Below, piece by piece: positions 16,242 through 22,968 of a stretch of DNA of 32,615 nt (its first letter is position 1; every line of letters begins with the position of its first letter). A program made the translations under genes and the position numbers. Source of the DNA: an uncultured Sporosarcina sp. (GTDB taxonomy: Bacteria > Bacillota > Bacilli > Bacillales_A > Planococcaceae); contig CAOKMT010000023.1 in NCBI GenBank assembly GCA_948469885.1, positions 1 to 32,615 on the forward strand, given 5' to 3'. Under the pieces are notes generated by a model. That model saw nothing but the letters and a program-made list of their open reading frames with translations, made no database searches and was not told the origin of the DNA.

Positions 16242-16545
16242 TCGATTCACTTCCTTCGTATAGGGATAATATATGCAATAACCTGTTTTGTTCCGTTTTC
16301 AAAATCGTGCTTCCTTCCGTAGTTATCCTATAAATCTTTCTTCGACCGGACTCTCCAACAGGTTCAATCCAACCATGCTTATTCAAGTTTTCAATCGCAC
16401 CGTATAATGTACCAGCTGCTAAAATAACTGTTCCATTGCTCATTTTCTCGATCTTTTGCATCACAGCGTAGCCATGAAGTGGCTCACGCAGAGCTAATAA
16501 AATATAATGCATCGTTTCAGACAATGGTAGTAATTTATGTTTCAC
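16228..16545 (-). CDS. PadR family transcriptional regulator
   Basis: A 105-residue PadR-type winged-helix repressor: LSETMHYILLALREPLHGYAVMQKIEKMSNGTV is the signature N-terminal helix-turn-helix, then LAAGTLYGAIENLNKHGWIEP and RRKIYRITTEG for the wing. The frame is open to 16638, but the GTG at 16545 follows AGAGGTG at 5-nt spacing and yields the family's normal start. It heads an operon with the DUF2812 gene and the esterase-like lipoprotein gene. Its promoter (16591-16619) is framed by an inverted repeat, suggesting autorepression. The inducer is not apparent. Confidence 0.92.
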   Translation of the reverse strand: MKHKLLPLSETMHYILLALREPLHGYAVMQKIEKMSNGTVILAAGTLYGAIENLNKHGWIEPVGESGRRKIYRITTEGSTILKTEQNRLLHILSLYEGSESNEEM

Positions 16546-16555
16546 ATTTTCACCT

Positions 16556-16619
16556 CTATTCAGTTTGACTATATAGTTCAACTTAACAATAATATAATAC
16601 AGTCCAACTGAATAGTCAA
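16556..16619 (-). promoter_or_regulatory. Promoter and operator of the PadR-DUF2812-esterase operon
   Basis: On the minus strand TTGACT (16614-16619) and TATATT (16591-16596) are 17 bp apart, a strong SigA-type promoter. The 10-bp inverted repeat CTATTCAGTT (16556-16565) / AACTGAATAG (16606-16615) flanks it, and AGTTCAAC/GTCCAACT half-sites lie inside. This fits PadR autorepression. Confidence 0.7.
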
Positions 16620-16676
16620 TAAAATTATTCGAAGGCACATACTGTGAAAAATTTTATAGTACTACAAACCTTAATC

Positions 16677-16718
16677 TAAAAAAGTCGATTTCCTCAACAT
16701 AGGAAAATCGACTTTTCA
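16677..16718. terminator. Bidirectional terminator-like hairpin
   Basis: AAAGTCGATTTCCT and AGGAAAATCGACTTT (16681-16694 and 16701-16715) form a long stem with a 6-nt loop. It has A residues on the left and T residues on the right. Confidence 0.6.
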
Positions 16719-16908
16719 CCGCAAGATCTTTTTCATAACGTTCAAAAAGGAGATGCGGTGACCGCTTGGTGGAATAACGGCAAATCCCATCACGAGCCTG
16801 ATATCTTACAGTCCCAGCAGAGAAAATGGTGATTAAACGAGACGGGCATATGAACAAATGATCCACATAGATTGATGCAAACATATCCAATTCAAATTAA
16901 TAGTGAAC

Positions 16909-16949
16909 TCAAAGCCTGATTGCTCTACTTAATGCAGTCAGGCTTTTTT
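16909..16949 (+). terminator. Rho-independent terminator
   Basis: AAAGCCTGATTGC (16911-16923) pairs with GCAGTCAGGCTTT (16934-16946) with a 10-nt loop and one internal mismatch, followed by a T run. It separates the upstream relic from the toxin-antitoxin promoter. Confidence 0.8.
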
Positions 16950-16960
16950 ATACACCTACA

Positions 16961-17031
16961 AGTGTGTTGTTTTAAACACACATATAATGGTATAGTATGT
17001 ATACATATGGAAATATGCGCATATACTAACG
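16961..17031 (+). promoter_or_regulatory. Promoter and palindromic operator of the toxin-antitoxin operon
   Basis: TTGTTT (16967-16972) and TATAGT (16991-16996) are 18 bp apart; TATAAT at 16983-16988 is an alternative -10. Dense palindromes follow: ATGTATACAT, ATATGCGCATAT, and an outer TAGTAT…ATACTA pair (16993-17028). This fits cooperative autorepression by an antitoxin or toxin-antitoxin complex. Confidence 0.6.
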
Positions 17032-17047
17032 GAAAGGATTGAGGAAA

Positions 17048-17440
17048 GTGAGTGTAAAATTTATGGAGAATGAAAATGAACCGAGATCGTTTGTTACATC
17101 CAGCACCTTGGATTTTTTACAAAATAATGTTTATAATATCACCGATTTGACCCGTTCAAATAAACTTACTGAAATACTCGAAAAGTTTTCTTCCGAAATG
17201 ACGGAAGAAGTGTTTATTGTTCAAAATGCAAAAAATAAAGATGCAAAAGGCGTGTTCCTTGACTTAGAGTTTTTCCAAGAACTACTCAAGTACAAAGAAG
17301 TATTTGATCAGTCTTTGGATACGGTATTACTAGAAGAAGCCGATGCTAGAAAAAACGAAGAAGCGACGCTCTCTTTAACTGATATTTTTGATGACGACGA
17401 GATTGACTTCGACCAATTGCTGAAAGAAATCGGTGATTAA
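17048..17440 (+). CDS. Phd/YefM-like antitoxin
   Basis: A ~130-residue protein with a Phd/YefM-like core: YNITDLTRSNKLTEILEKF (DNA-binding dimer domain), then VFIVQNAKNKDAKGVFLDLEFFQELLKYKEV. The C-terminal tail is acidic (SLTDIFDDDEIDFDQLLKEIG) and would wrap the toxin. The frame can begin with TTG at 17039, but AAAGGA at 17033-17038 is best spaced for the GTG at 17048; the ATG at 17063 is too distant. Its stop overlaps the start of the toxin gene (TAATG). It is longer than a minimal YefM, and the assignment rests on the core motif and on context. Confidence 0.75.
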   Translation: MSVKFMENENEPRSFVTSSTLDFLQNNVYNITDLTRSNKLTEILEKFSSEMTEEVFIVQNAKNKDAKGVFLDLEFFQELLKYKEVFDQSLDTVLLEEADARKNEEATLSLTDIFDDDEIDFDQLLKEIGD

Positions 17441-17826
17441 TGTTGAAAGTAAGGAACTTGGAAGAACTCAGCAACTATCTCATCGAAAAGTATAATGTTG
17501 AATTAAAGTTCATTCCCGAGGTTGCGAGAGACATTAAAGCGATCAATAAAGGAACTAGAACAGACGTATTAAAGCTCCTTATTTTGAGGGCTAAACAAGG
17601 CCCTTTATTTGTTCCTGATGGTGTCGCGAAATCATTGCATGGAAATTTACATGGCTTTGCAAAAATCAAATCCAATTCACTGAAAACGAGAGTTATCTAT
17701 CGACCAGTTGAAAATGAAATCATTCGGATGGAAACAATCGCAATAGGTCCAAGAGATAAAGAAAAAGCGTATAAACTAGCCGCTGAACGATTAGAAAAGT
17801 TTCTTCGCCATATGCACGAAGATTGA
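17440..17826 (+). CDS. RelE/ParE-superfamily toxin
   Basis: A 128-residue protein whose last ~95 residues look like a RelE/YoeB-type mRNA interferase: FIPEVARDIKAINKGTRTDVLKLL, KSLHGNLHGFAKIKSNSLKTRVIYRP, then METIAIGPRDKEKAYKLAAERL. The basic residues and the R-V-I-Y-R strand correspond to the toxin's RNA-contacting sheet. The N-terminal ~20 residues (VRNLEELSNYLIEKYNVELK) are an addition compared with the shortest RelE proteins. Its ATG overlaps the antitoxin stop by one base, so translation is coupled. The module lies alone between terminators and the thiamine operon. Confidence 0.8.
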   Translation: MLKVRNLEELSNYLIEKYNVELKFIPEVARDIKAINKGTRTDVLKLLILRAKQGPLFVPDGVAKSLHGNLHGFAKIKSNSLKTRVIYRPVENEIIRMETIAIGPRDKEKAYKLAAERLEKFLRHMHED

Positions 17827-17888
17827 CTTCAACAATTACAAAACAATCGTTCCACTTCCATGAAGAAATTGAATTTTAATTTTTGCAC

Positions 17889-17917
17889 TTTACAATCCCA
17901 AATCCATCCGCTACACT
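17889..17917 (+). promoter_or_regulatory. Candidate promoter of the ykoFEDC operon
   Basis: TTTACA (17889-17894) and TACACT (17912-17917) are separated by 17 bp. The transcript would start near 17924, about 55 bases before the TPP aptamer. Confidence 0.55.
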
Positions 17918-17979
17918 AGACTCGCTGGAAGAAATTCAGCACAATGATTGCTTCACATTAAAAATCACATACGTTTTCT

Positions 17980-18069
17980 GCACTAGGGGTGCCTACTTTC
18001 GGCTGAGATGAGAGCTTTTGCTCCGATCCCTTATAACTCGAACCAGATAATACTGGCGTGGGGAAGTGC
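17980..18069 (+). promoter_or_regulatory. TPP riboswitch (THI element)
   Basis: The conserved aptamer elements are in order: AGGGGTGCC, GGCTGAGATGAGAG, GATCCCTT, AACTCGAACCAGATAATA, CTGGCGTGGGGAAG. P1 is formed by GCACT (17980-17984) and AGTGC (18065-18069). It lies upstream of ykoF and is followed by a terminator, so thiamine pyrophosphate binding should stop transcription. Confidence 0.96.
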
Positions 18070-18108
18070 GGTTACTTTTTCCGTATATTTTTCTAGTACG
18101 CGAAAAAT

Positions 18109-18139
18109 AGCTGCATCTTCACGGATGTGGCTTTTTTTG
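18109..18139 (+). terminator. Riboswitch expression-platform terminator
   Basis: AGCTGCATC (18109-18117) pairs with GATGTGGCT (18124-18132) through seven Watson-Crick and two G-U pairs, then a T run to 18138. It ends 12 bases before the ykoF ribosome-binding site, as expected for transcriptional control by the TPP aptamer. Confidence 0.85.
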
Positions 18140-18163
18140 TGGAGAAAAATAGGAGGAATGGTT

Positions 18164-18769
18164 ATGAATACATCTTTTTCTTGTGGGACAAGCCCGATCG
18201 TCGGCTTGCGGTTTTCAATTCATCCGATGGCGGACAACTTTGTGGAGATTATAAAAGGGGCGCTTTCGGAAGCGGATACGTCGAATGTTTGGATGCATAC
18301 GGATGATGTGAGCACGGTCATGCGCGGAAAAGAAATTCATGTGTTCGATACGGCGAAAGCCATCGTGCTGCATGCGGCAAAAACAGGGGCGCATGTTGCC
18401 TTTAATGGGACGTTTTCGATCGGTTGTCCGGGGGATACAGCAGGTGATGTTTATTTGGAAAAGGATGATGTCTTGTTGAATGAGCCGAACGTCAAGGGAC
18501 TAAGCCAATATGTCTCTTCGCAATTTGCTTTATATCCAATGAACAACCCTGATTATATGTCCGTCATTTACAACGAAGTGGATCGTGCGAAAGGGCGCGG
18601 TGTGTTCAATGAAAGCATGCATTATGCGAGTGGCTTGCACGGCGATATTCACGAAGTGTTTGCGTTTTTGGAAGAGACTTTTGCCAATGCCCGGTCCGAG
18701 GAACACCGCCACCTCGTCATGACAGTGAATATGAGCATCAATAGTCCTTCACACGAGGGGATTTCTTAA
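18164..18769 (+). CDS. ykoF: Thiamine/HMP-binding protein YkoF
   Basis: A 202-residue YkoF-family protein, in B. subtilis a cytoplasmic thiamine- or HMP-binding partner of the YkoEDC transporter. It is a tandem of two similar domains: GLRFSIHPMADNFVEIIKGAL followed by DVSTVMRGKEIHVFDTAKAI, then SQFALYPMNNPDYMSVIYNEV and KGRGVFNESMHYASGLHGDI. The frame is open from 18008, inside the riboswitch, so the true start is later. AGGAGG at 18151-18156 fits the ATG at 18164 (7 nt) and not that at 18158 (1 nt). Expression is under the TPP riboswitch. ykoE follows one base after the stop. Confidence 0.92.
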   Translation: MNTSFSCGTSPIVGLRFSIHPMADNFVEIIKGALSEADTSNVWMHTDDVSTVMRGKEIHVFDTAKAIVLHAAKTGAHVAFNGTFSIGCPGDTAGDVYLEKDDVLLNEPNVKGLSQYVSSQFALYPMNNPDYMSVIYNEVDRAKGRGVFNESMHYASGLHGDIHEVFAFLEETFANARSEEHRHLVMTVNMSINSPSHEGIS

Positions 18770-18770
18770 T

Positions 18771-19352
18771 ATGTTGAAGTCATGGAAGCTGAAAGAAGTC
18801 GTCCTCATGTCCGTATTTTCCGTCGTTTTTGCTGTTGTGTATTTATTGTTCGTCCATGTGGGAAATATTTGGTCGGGGTTTATCGGGCCAATTGCCTATG
18901 AATGGATATTTGGCATTTGGTTCATCGTATCGATCATTTGTATGTACATCATTCGCAAACCCGGTGCTGCGGTCTTATCTGAAACGATTACAGCTGCCAT
19001 CGAAGTAATGATTGGGAACGCGGTTGGACCGCGACTCATTTTAAGCGGACTTATCCAAGGATTAGGTGCGGAGGCAGCATTCGCTGCAACAGGCTACAAA
19101 CGTTTCAACTGGTGGGTGCTCGTACTAGCGGGTATCGGATCTGCGGTTTTCAGTTTCGCTTATGGCTTTTTCGTTTCAGGTTACGCCGCACTGTCGCCTT
19201 CCTATTTAGCTTTAATGCTCGGGCTTCGGGTGATGAGTGGCGCGATTATTGCTGGATTCGGTGGGAAATGGGTATCTGACGGTCTTCTTGCAACGGGGAC
19301 ACTTCGTGGCTATGCCATCTCTTTAGAGAAAAGAGCGACTTCGATTGGGTAA
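18771..19352 (+). CDS. ykoE: ECF transporter substrate-binding membrane subunit YkoE
   Basis: A 193-residue integral membrane S component for the thiamine precursor HMP. Five or six hydrophobic spans are visible, beginning with VVLMSVFSVVFAVVYLLFV. The family segment AVGPRLILSGLIQGLGAEAAFAATGY (~residues 84-109) lies in the middle, where the S component binds substrate, and MLGLRVMSGAIIAGFGGKW near the end. It partners with the ATPase YkoD and the T component YkoC to form an energy-coupling-factor transporter. The ATG follows GAGGGG at about 8 nt. Confidence 0.92.
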   Translation: MLKSWKLKEVVLMSVFSVVFAVVYLLFVHVGNIWSGFIGPIAYEWIFGIWFIVSIICMYIIRKPGAAVLSETITAAIEVMIGNAVGPRLILSGLIQGLGAEAAFAATGYKRFNWWVLVLAGIGSAVFSFAYGFFVSGYAALSPSYLALMLGLRVMSGAIIAGFGGKWVSDGLLATGTLRGYAISLEKRATSIG

Positions 19353-20802
19353 ATTAAAAGAAAAGAACGCTCCGATTCGCACTTCTATTGTGATGAAACT
19401 AGACAATGTCACCTTCCGCTTTCCCGAAGATGACAAGCCGATTTTGCAAGATGTTTCATTCGTCATTCACCAAGGCGAGCGTGTCGTCATTACCGGGCAA
19501 AGTGGGAGTGGAAAAAGTACGCTGCTTTATTTGATAAACCGCCTATACCCGGCAAATTGCGACGGCATCCTTTCAGGGGAGATCACATTATGGGATAGAC
19601 AACACGAAGATTATTTGCCCGGTGAAGTAAACGCCCGTATCGCCACTGTTTTTCAAGATCCTGATGCCCAGTTTTGCATGCCGACCGTGGAAGAAGAAAT
19701 GGCATTTACACTTGAAAATTTAAACGTGCCAGGCATAGAGATGGAAAAAAGAATTACAGAAGCACTCGAAGCAACCGAATTGACCCATTTGCGGCATACA
19801 GTGATCCAAACGCTTTCGGGTGGGATGAAACAACGTGTGGCGACAGCTTGTGCAGTCCTTATGCAACCGGAAGTCCTTTTGCTCGATGAACCGCTGTCCC
19901 ATTTGGATCCATTCACTGCAAGAGAATATGTCACGTGGCTCGATGAACTTCAAACGAAGTACGGATGGACGGTTGTCGCAGTTGAACATCGGCTTGATCA
20001 TTGGGGCGACTTTTTCAATCGACGTCTCCAATTCGTCGGCGGATTTGTAGAACATTCTGATGCTGTCGTCGTGCCGCCGATTGTATTCAACAAAAGAAAA
20101 TCCACTCTAACAACGGAAACTGTATTTGAAGCACAAGGGATCTCTGTGGAAGTGAACGGAAAAAGCCTATTGGAGGATGTGTCCTTCAAGTTGAAGTCTG
20201 GGGAAATTGCTGTATTGGCAGGACCTAACGGAAGCGGAAAGTCGACGCTTTTTAAAGCGATTTGCGGCATACTTCCTCTAGCCAAGGGCTGCATCGAAAC
20301 CGGGCGCACTTATCCCGGGTATGTCCCCCAGTCGCCCGAGCATTTATTCGTGACACAACGGGTGGAAGACGAAGTGCTATTTTCGAAAGAGGCAGTACCC
20401 GAACTCGTTGGCGATATGATGCGCCGCTTGCGATTGGATGACATTGCGGATTCCCATCCGTTCGCAATTAGTCATGGACAGAAAAGAAGAACAGCAATCG
20501 CCGCGATGCTCACTGAAAAAAGACCGGTTCTTCTACTCGATGAGCCGACAAGCGGACAGGATGAGGCGGCATTGCATGAACTCCACCGTCTTGTTCATAC
20601 GCGTGCAGCAGAAGGACTTGCCGTTTTAATCGTCACGCACGATATGTCATTTGCTGCGTCTGTGGCGGATACGGTCTTTTTATTAAAAGAGGGGCAATTG
20701 ACGGGGCAGTTTCTTGCAGAAGACGTTTGGCAAAACGAGTCGCTGTTGTTGGCACATTCCTTATTGCCGCCAAGTGGAGGTATCCTTTATGGTACTTCAT
20801 GA
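19345..20802 (+). CDS. ykoD: ECF transporter duplicated ATPase YkoD
   Basis: A 485-residue fusion of two ABC ATPase domains. Domain 1 has Walker A GQSGSGKST (~residues 51-59), signature LSGGMKQR and Walker B VLLLDEPLSHLD. Domain 2 has GPNGSGKST, the variant signature ISHGQKRR and VLLLDEPTSGQD. It powers the YkoE/YkoC membrane subunits. The proposed start is TTG at 19345, overlapping ykoE by 8 bp; an ATG at 19393 also starts close to the first domain, but I see no better ribosome-binding site there. It overlaps ykoC by 14 bp. The second signature (ISHGQ rather than LSGGQ) is noteworthy but does not remove ATP-contact residues. Confidence 0.92.
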   Translation: MGKLKEKNAPIRTSIVMKLDNVTFRFPEDDKPILQDVSFVIHQGERVVITGQSGSGKSTLLYLINRLYPANCDGILSGEITLWDRQHEDYLPGEVNARIATVFQDPDAQFCMPTVEEEMAFTLENLNVPGIEMEKRITEALEATELTHLRHTVIQTLSGGMKQRVATACAVLMQPEVLLLDEPLSHLDPFTAREYVTWLDELQTKYGWTVVAVEHRLDHWGDFFNRRLQFVGGFVEHSDAVVVPPIVFNKRKSTLTTETVFEAQGISVEVNGKSLLEDVSFKLKSGEIAVLAGPNGSGKSTLFKAICGILPLAKGCIETGRTYPGYVPQSPEHLFVTQRVEDEVLFSKEAVPELVGDMMRRLRLDDIADSHPFAISHGQKRRTAIAAMLTEKRPVLLLDEPTSGQDEAALHELHRLVHTRAAEGLAVLIVTHDMSFAASVADTVFLLKEGQLTGQFLAEDVWQNESLLLAHSLLPPSGGILYGTS

Positions 20803-21556
20803 ACAGCTACACGAGATGAATCCAGCGATGAAGTTTCTCGTCGTCGTCGTTTCCATGCTTACTTTGGCTTGGTTTTTCAATCCGTGGACACCTGCTTTAT
20901 TTTTCGTCGGTGTTGTCCTGTTTCAATTCGTATGTAGTCTGATCAATTGGAAGTTATGGTTGCTCCTGATGATCCCTTTCGTCATTACAGCATTCGGCTA
21001 TTTATGGACGACGGTTTTATTCGCTGCAGAAGCTGGGGGAACGGTTATTTGGACATGGAAGCAGTTCGAAGTGACCGACGCGCAATGGACCCGCGCCTTA
21101 TCACTCGCATTCCGAGTGATCGCTTTTTCATCCATTTCGCTCTTATTCGCCTTGACGACGAAGCCAGTCACATTCGTTATAAGCTTAATGCAGCAATTCC
21201 GACTGTCGCCAAAACTAGCTTACGGCATTATGGTCGGTTATCAATTTTTGCCTGTCGTTAAAGAAGAGTTCATCCAAATTCGGCATGCGCATAGACTTCG
21301 CGGTGTTGGCGTAGAAAAGTGGTGGTGGCAACGGATTTACGGCATGAGAAGACTCCTGATCCCGCTACTTGCAGCAGCCGTACGCAAAGCTGAACGTGCC
21401 GCCTTTGCGATGGAGGCACGCGCATTTACAGGGAAACCGCGGACAACTTTTTTTAAACCAGTACCTGTGCGGATCCATGATTGGATACTCGTTTTCATTT
21501 TTGTCATGCTGCTCGTCATAAGTGGTCTATCGGGAGTTTTATTCATGAATAATTAG
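20789..21556 (+). CDS. ykoC: ECF transporter T component YkoC
   Basis: A 255-residue transmembrane coupling protein (EcfT/CbiQ type) linking the ATPase YkoD to the S component YkoE. Hydrophobic spans are at about residues 13-50, 52-75, 90-115 and near the C-terminus. The cytoplasmic coupling motifs A-x-R-(S/A) are seen as RHAHRLRGVG and KAERAAFAMEARAF. The frame is open to 20714 inside ykoD, but GTGGAGGTATCCTTT before the ATG at 20789 marks the start; the 14-bp overlap indicates coupling. It is the last gene of the riboswitch-controlled operon. Confidence 0.93.
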   Translation: MVLHEQLHEMNPAMKFLVVVVSMLTLAWFFNPWTPALFFVGVVLFQFVCSLINWKLWLLLMIPFVITAFGYLWTTVLFAAEAGGTVIWTWKQFEVTDAQWTRALSLAFRVIAFSSISLLFALTTKPVTFVISLMQQFRLSPKLAYGIMVGYQFLPVVKEEFIQIRHAHRLRGVGVEKWWWQRIYGMRRLLIPLLAAAVRKAERAAFAMEARAFTGKPRTTFFKPVPVRIHDWILVFIFVMLLVISGLSGVLFMNN

Positions 21557-21561
21557 GGAGA

Positions 21562-21607
21562 TAGCCAAGCCTTATCCCATTCTTCGAACTGGGCTAAGGC
21601 CTGGCAT
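21562..21607. terminator. Hairpin between convergent ykoC and DUF4129 genes
   Basis: GCCAAGCCTTATCCCA and TGGGCTAAGGCCTGGC (21564-21579 and 21590-21605) form a 16-bp stem with two mismatches. There is no T run on either side, so it is a weaker candidate. Confidence 0.5.
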
Positions 21608-21609
21608 CT

Positions 21610-22968
21610 TCATTCATTTGATAACCGCCGCTTTTTAGGCAACTGAAACTTGGAAAGCTGCTTCAATAATTCATGGTAGTCTGTTCCATGTGCTTGCCGC
21701 CCGCCATAATACGCCGCCTCATACTGTGCATTCATTTCGCGTAAAAGCGTTTGGAGTTGTTCAGGATGAGGGCCTGTATCGTTTCCATTCCCTTCAGCAA
21801 CAAGAATGCGAATCAGTTTTTCCACATACTCTCCCGATGTTTCGGACTTTCCACGAGTAATGCCATTCTTCTCCCCCCACTTTTGCACTTGCGTAAAATA
21901 CCAATAGATCGGCTGTTTGTAGTAACGTGGAAACGATGACCGCCATATCATCGTAAACCTAGTCATAACAGTCATTATCAATTTCTTCAAAGCATGCCAC
22001 CATGGGGTACGGGAAGAGAGAATCCGCTCCCTTTTCTTAGGCTTCGGCGGCTGCCATCCTTTTAAGAACTTGGAAAAGACGACGAGTAGGACGATGCCCA
22101 CGACGATGGCGATGATTGTGATGAACCATTCGATCGGCATGGAAAACAACAATTCTTCTCCCACTTCTTCTGCCCCCATCGCTTCTGGAGGCGCCATTTC
22201 AGGCAAAGGGCCTTCTGTTTCGGCCGGCGTGAATAAACCGAAAAACCAAGTCAACCAAGCGAGTACAGTTTTCCCCAATCCTTTCAATAATTGAAAGCCG
22301 CTCACCCCGACTGTCTGCAATGCTTGGCGTATGGAGGGTAGGAACAACAATGTACAAATAAGCGCAACTGCTAGCAGCAAGCCACTCATCACACCGGTGA
22401 ACCAGCCGGAATGCCCGACACTTTTCACTTCGATTTCGTCATCTTCCACCCGTTGGTCCAAGTTTTGCAATGTTAAAATCATCCCGATGAGTGTGAATGA
22501 AATTGCCAACAAGAATACGCCATGAAACCATTCGCTACTCCATCCGTTCGTGGAGAAAATCAAAGCAAGTATGGCATAGGCAATCATATTCGCTTCAAAG
22601 TGTTGCAACATTTGCAGGCGGTTCGGCTCCCGCTCTCTAAAAACAAAACTTGCACTTCGTACGAAAACGAAAATGACCGCGACACTTAAAACGACAGTGA
22701 GCAGCCACGCCCCTTCATTTATCGCTTTAATATTTTGAAAAACGATCCCACCTAAAAACAGTACATTGCCACTTAGTAAAATGACATAATGGATTTTCCC
22801 CGCCAATAAAGCATTAAACAAATAGCCTACGATGGCTGCTATACACCACCATGTCACGTTGACAAATACCGGCTTGTTCATTTCAATGCTTGCAAACATC
22901 GCAATGACATAGTAAACCCAGATCGCTTCACTAAACAGTAAAATTAACGACTTACTGAACAACTTCAT
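21610..22968 (-). CDS. DUF4129-type membrane protein of the MoxR operon
   Basis: A 452-residue polytopic membrane protein with about nine spans: six in the first 170 residues, others near 190-213, 233-247 and 280-299. A cytoplasmic tail ends in a DUF4129-like domain (WYFTQVQKWGEKNGITRGKSETSGEYVEKL, ~residues 355-385). B. subtilis has a transglutaminase protein (YebA) in the corresponding place; here no transglutaminase Cys-His-Asp core is seen. A short Pro/Glu-rich linker (LPEMAPPEAMGAEEVGEEL) precedes the last span. The start codon overlaps the DUF58 gene by 4 bp. Function unknown; likely part of a membrane complex with the DUF58 protein. Confidence 0.75.
   Translation of the reverse strand: MKLFSKSLILLFSEAIWVYYVIAMFASIEMNKPVFVNVTWWCIAAIVGYLFNALLAGKIHYVILLSGNVLFLGGIVFQNIKAINEGAWLLTVVLSVAVIFVFVRSASFVFREREPNRLQMLQHFEANMIAYAILALIFSTNGWSSEWFHGVFLLAISFTLIGMILTLQNLDQRVEDDEIEVKSVGHSGWFTGVMSGLLLAVALICTLLFLPSIRQALQTVGVSGFQLLKGLGKTVLAWLTWFFGLFTPAETEGPLPEMAPPEAMGAEEVGEELLFSMPIEWFITIIAIVVGIVLLVVFSKFLKGWQPPKPKKRERILSSRTPWWHALKKLIMTVMTRFTMIWRSSFPRYYKQPIYWYFTQVQKWGEKNGITRGKSETSGEYVEKLIRILVAEGNGNDTGPHPEQLQTLLREMNAQYEAAYYGGRQAHGTDYHELLKQLSKFQLPKKRRLSNE

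Larger units (their letters stand above)
16639..17047. other. 400-bp intergenic region with hairpins and a possible relic
   Basis: Holds hairpins at 16677-16718 and 16909-16949 and the toxin-antitoxin promoter. Between the hairpins, 16722-16832 (+) reads as a 36-residue protein-like run that includes GDAVTAWWNNGKSHHEPDIL and ends in TGA. It recalls MORN-like W-x-NGK-xHRE repeats. It has no start or ribosome-binding site, so at best it is a decayed fragment. Confidence 0.35.
17827..18163 (+). other. Leader region of the ykoFEDC operon
   Basis: Contains the promoter (17889-17917), the TPP aptamer (17980-18069), the regulatory terminator (18109-18139) and the ykoF ribosome-binding site. Nothing else is seen in these 337 bases. 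Confidence 0.85.

Noticed and set aside
16654-16890. 78-codon minus-strand frame upstream of the PadR gene
   Set aside because: It begins and ends across a terminator-like hairpin, lacks a ribosome-binding site, and its protein is cysteine/arginine-rich without pattern.
18008-18163. N-terminal extension of YkoF
   Set aside because: These codons lie within the TPP riboswitch and its terminator; the real ribosome-binding site is at 18151-18156.
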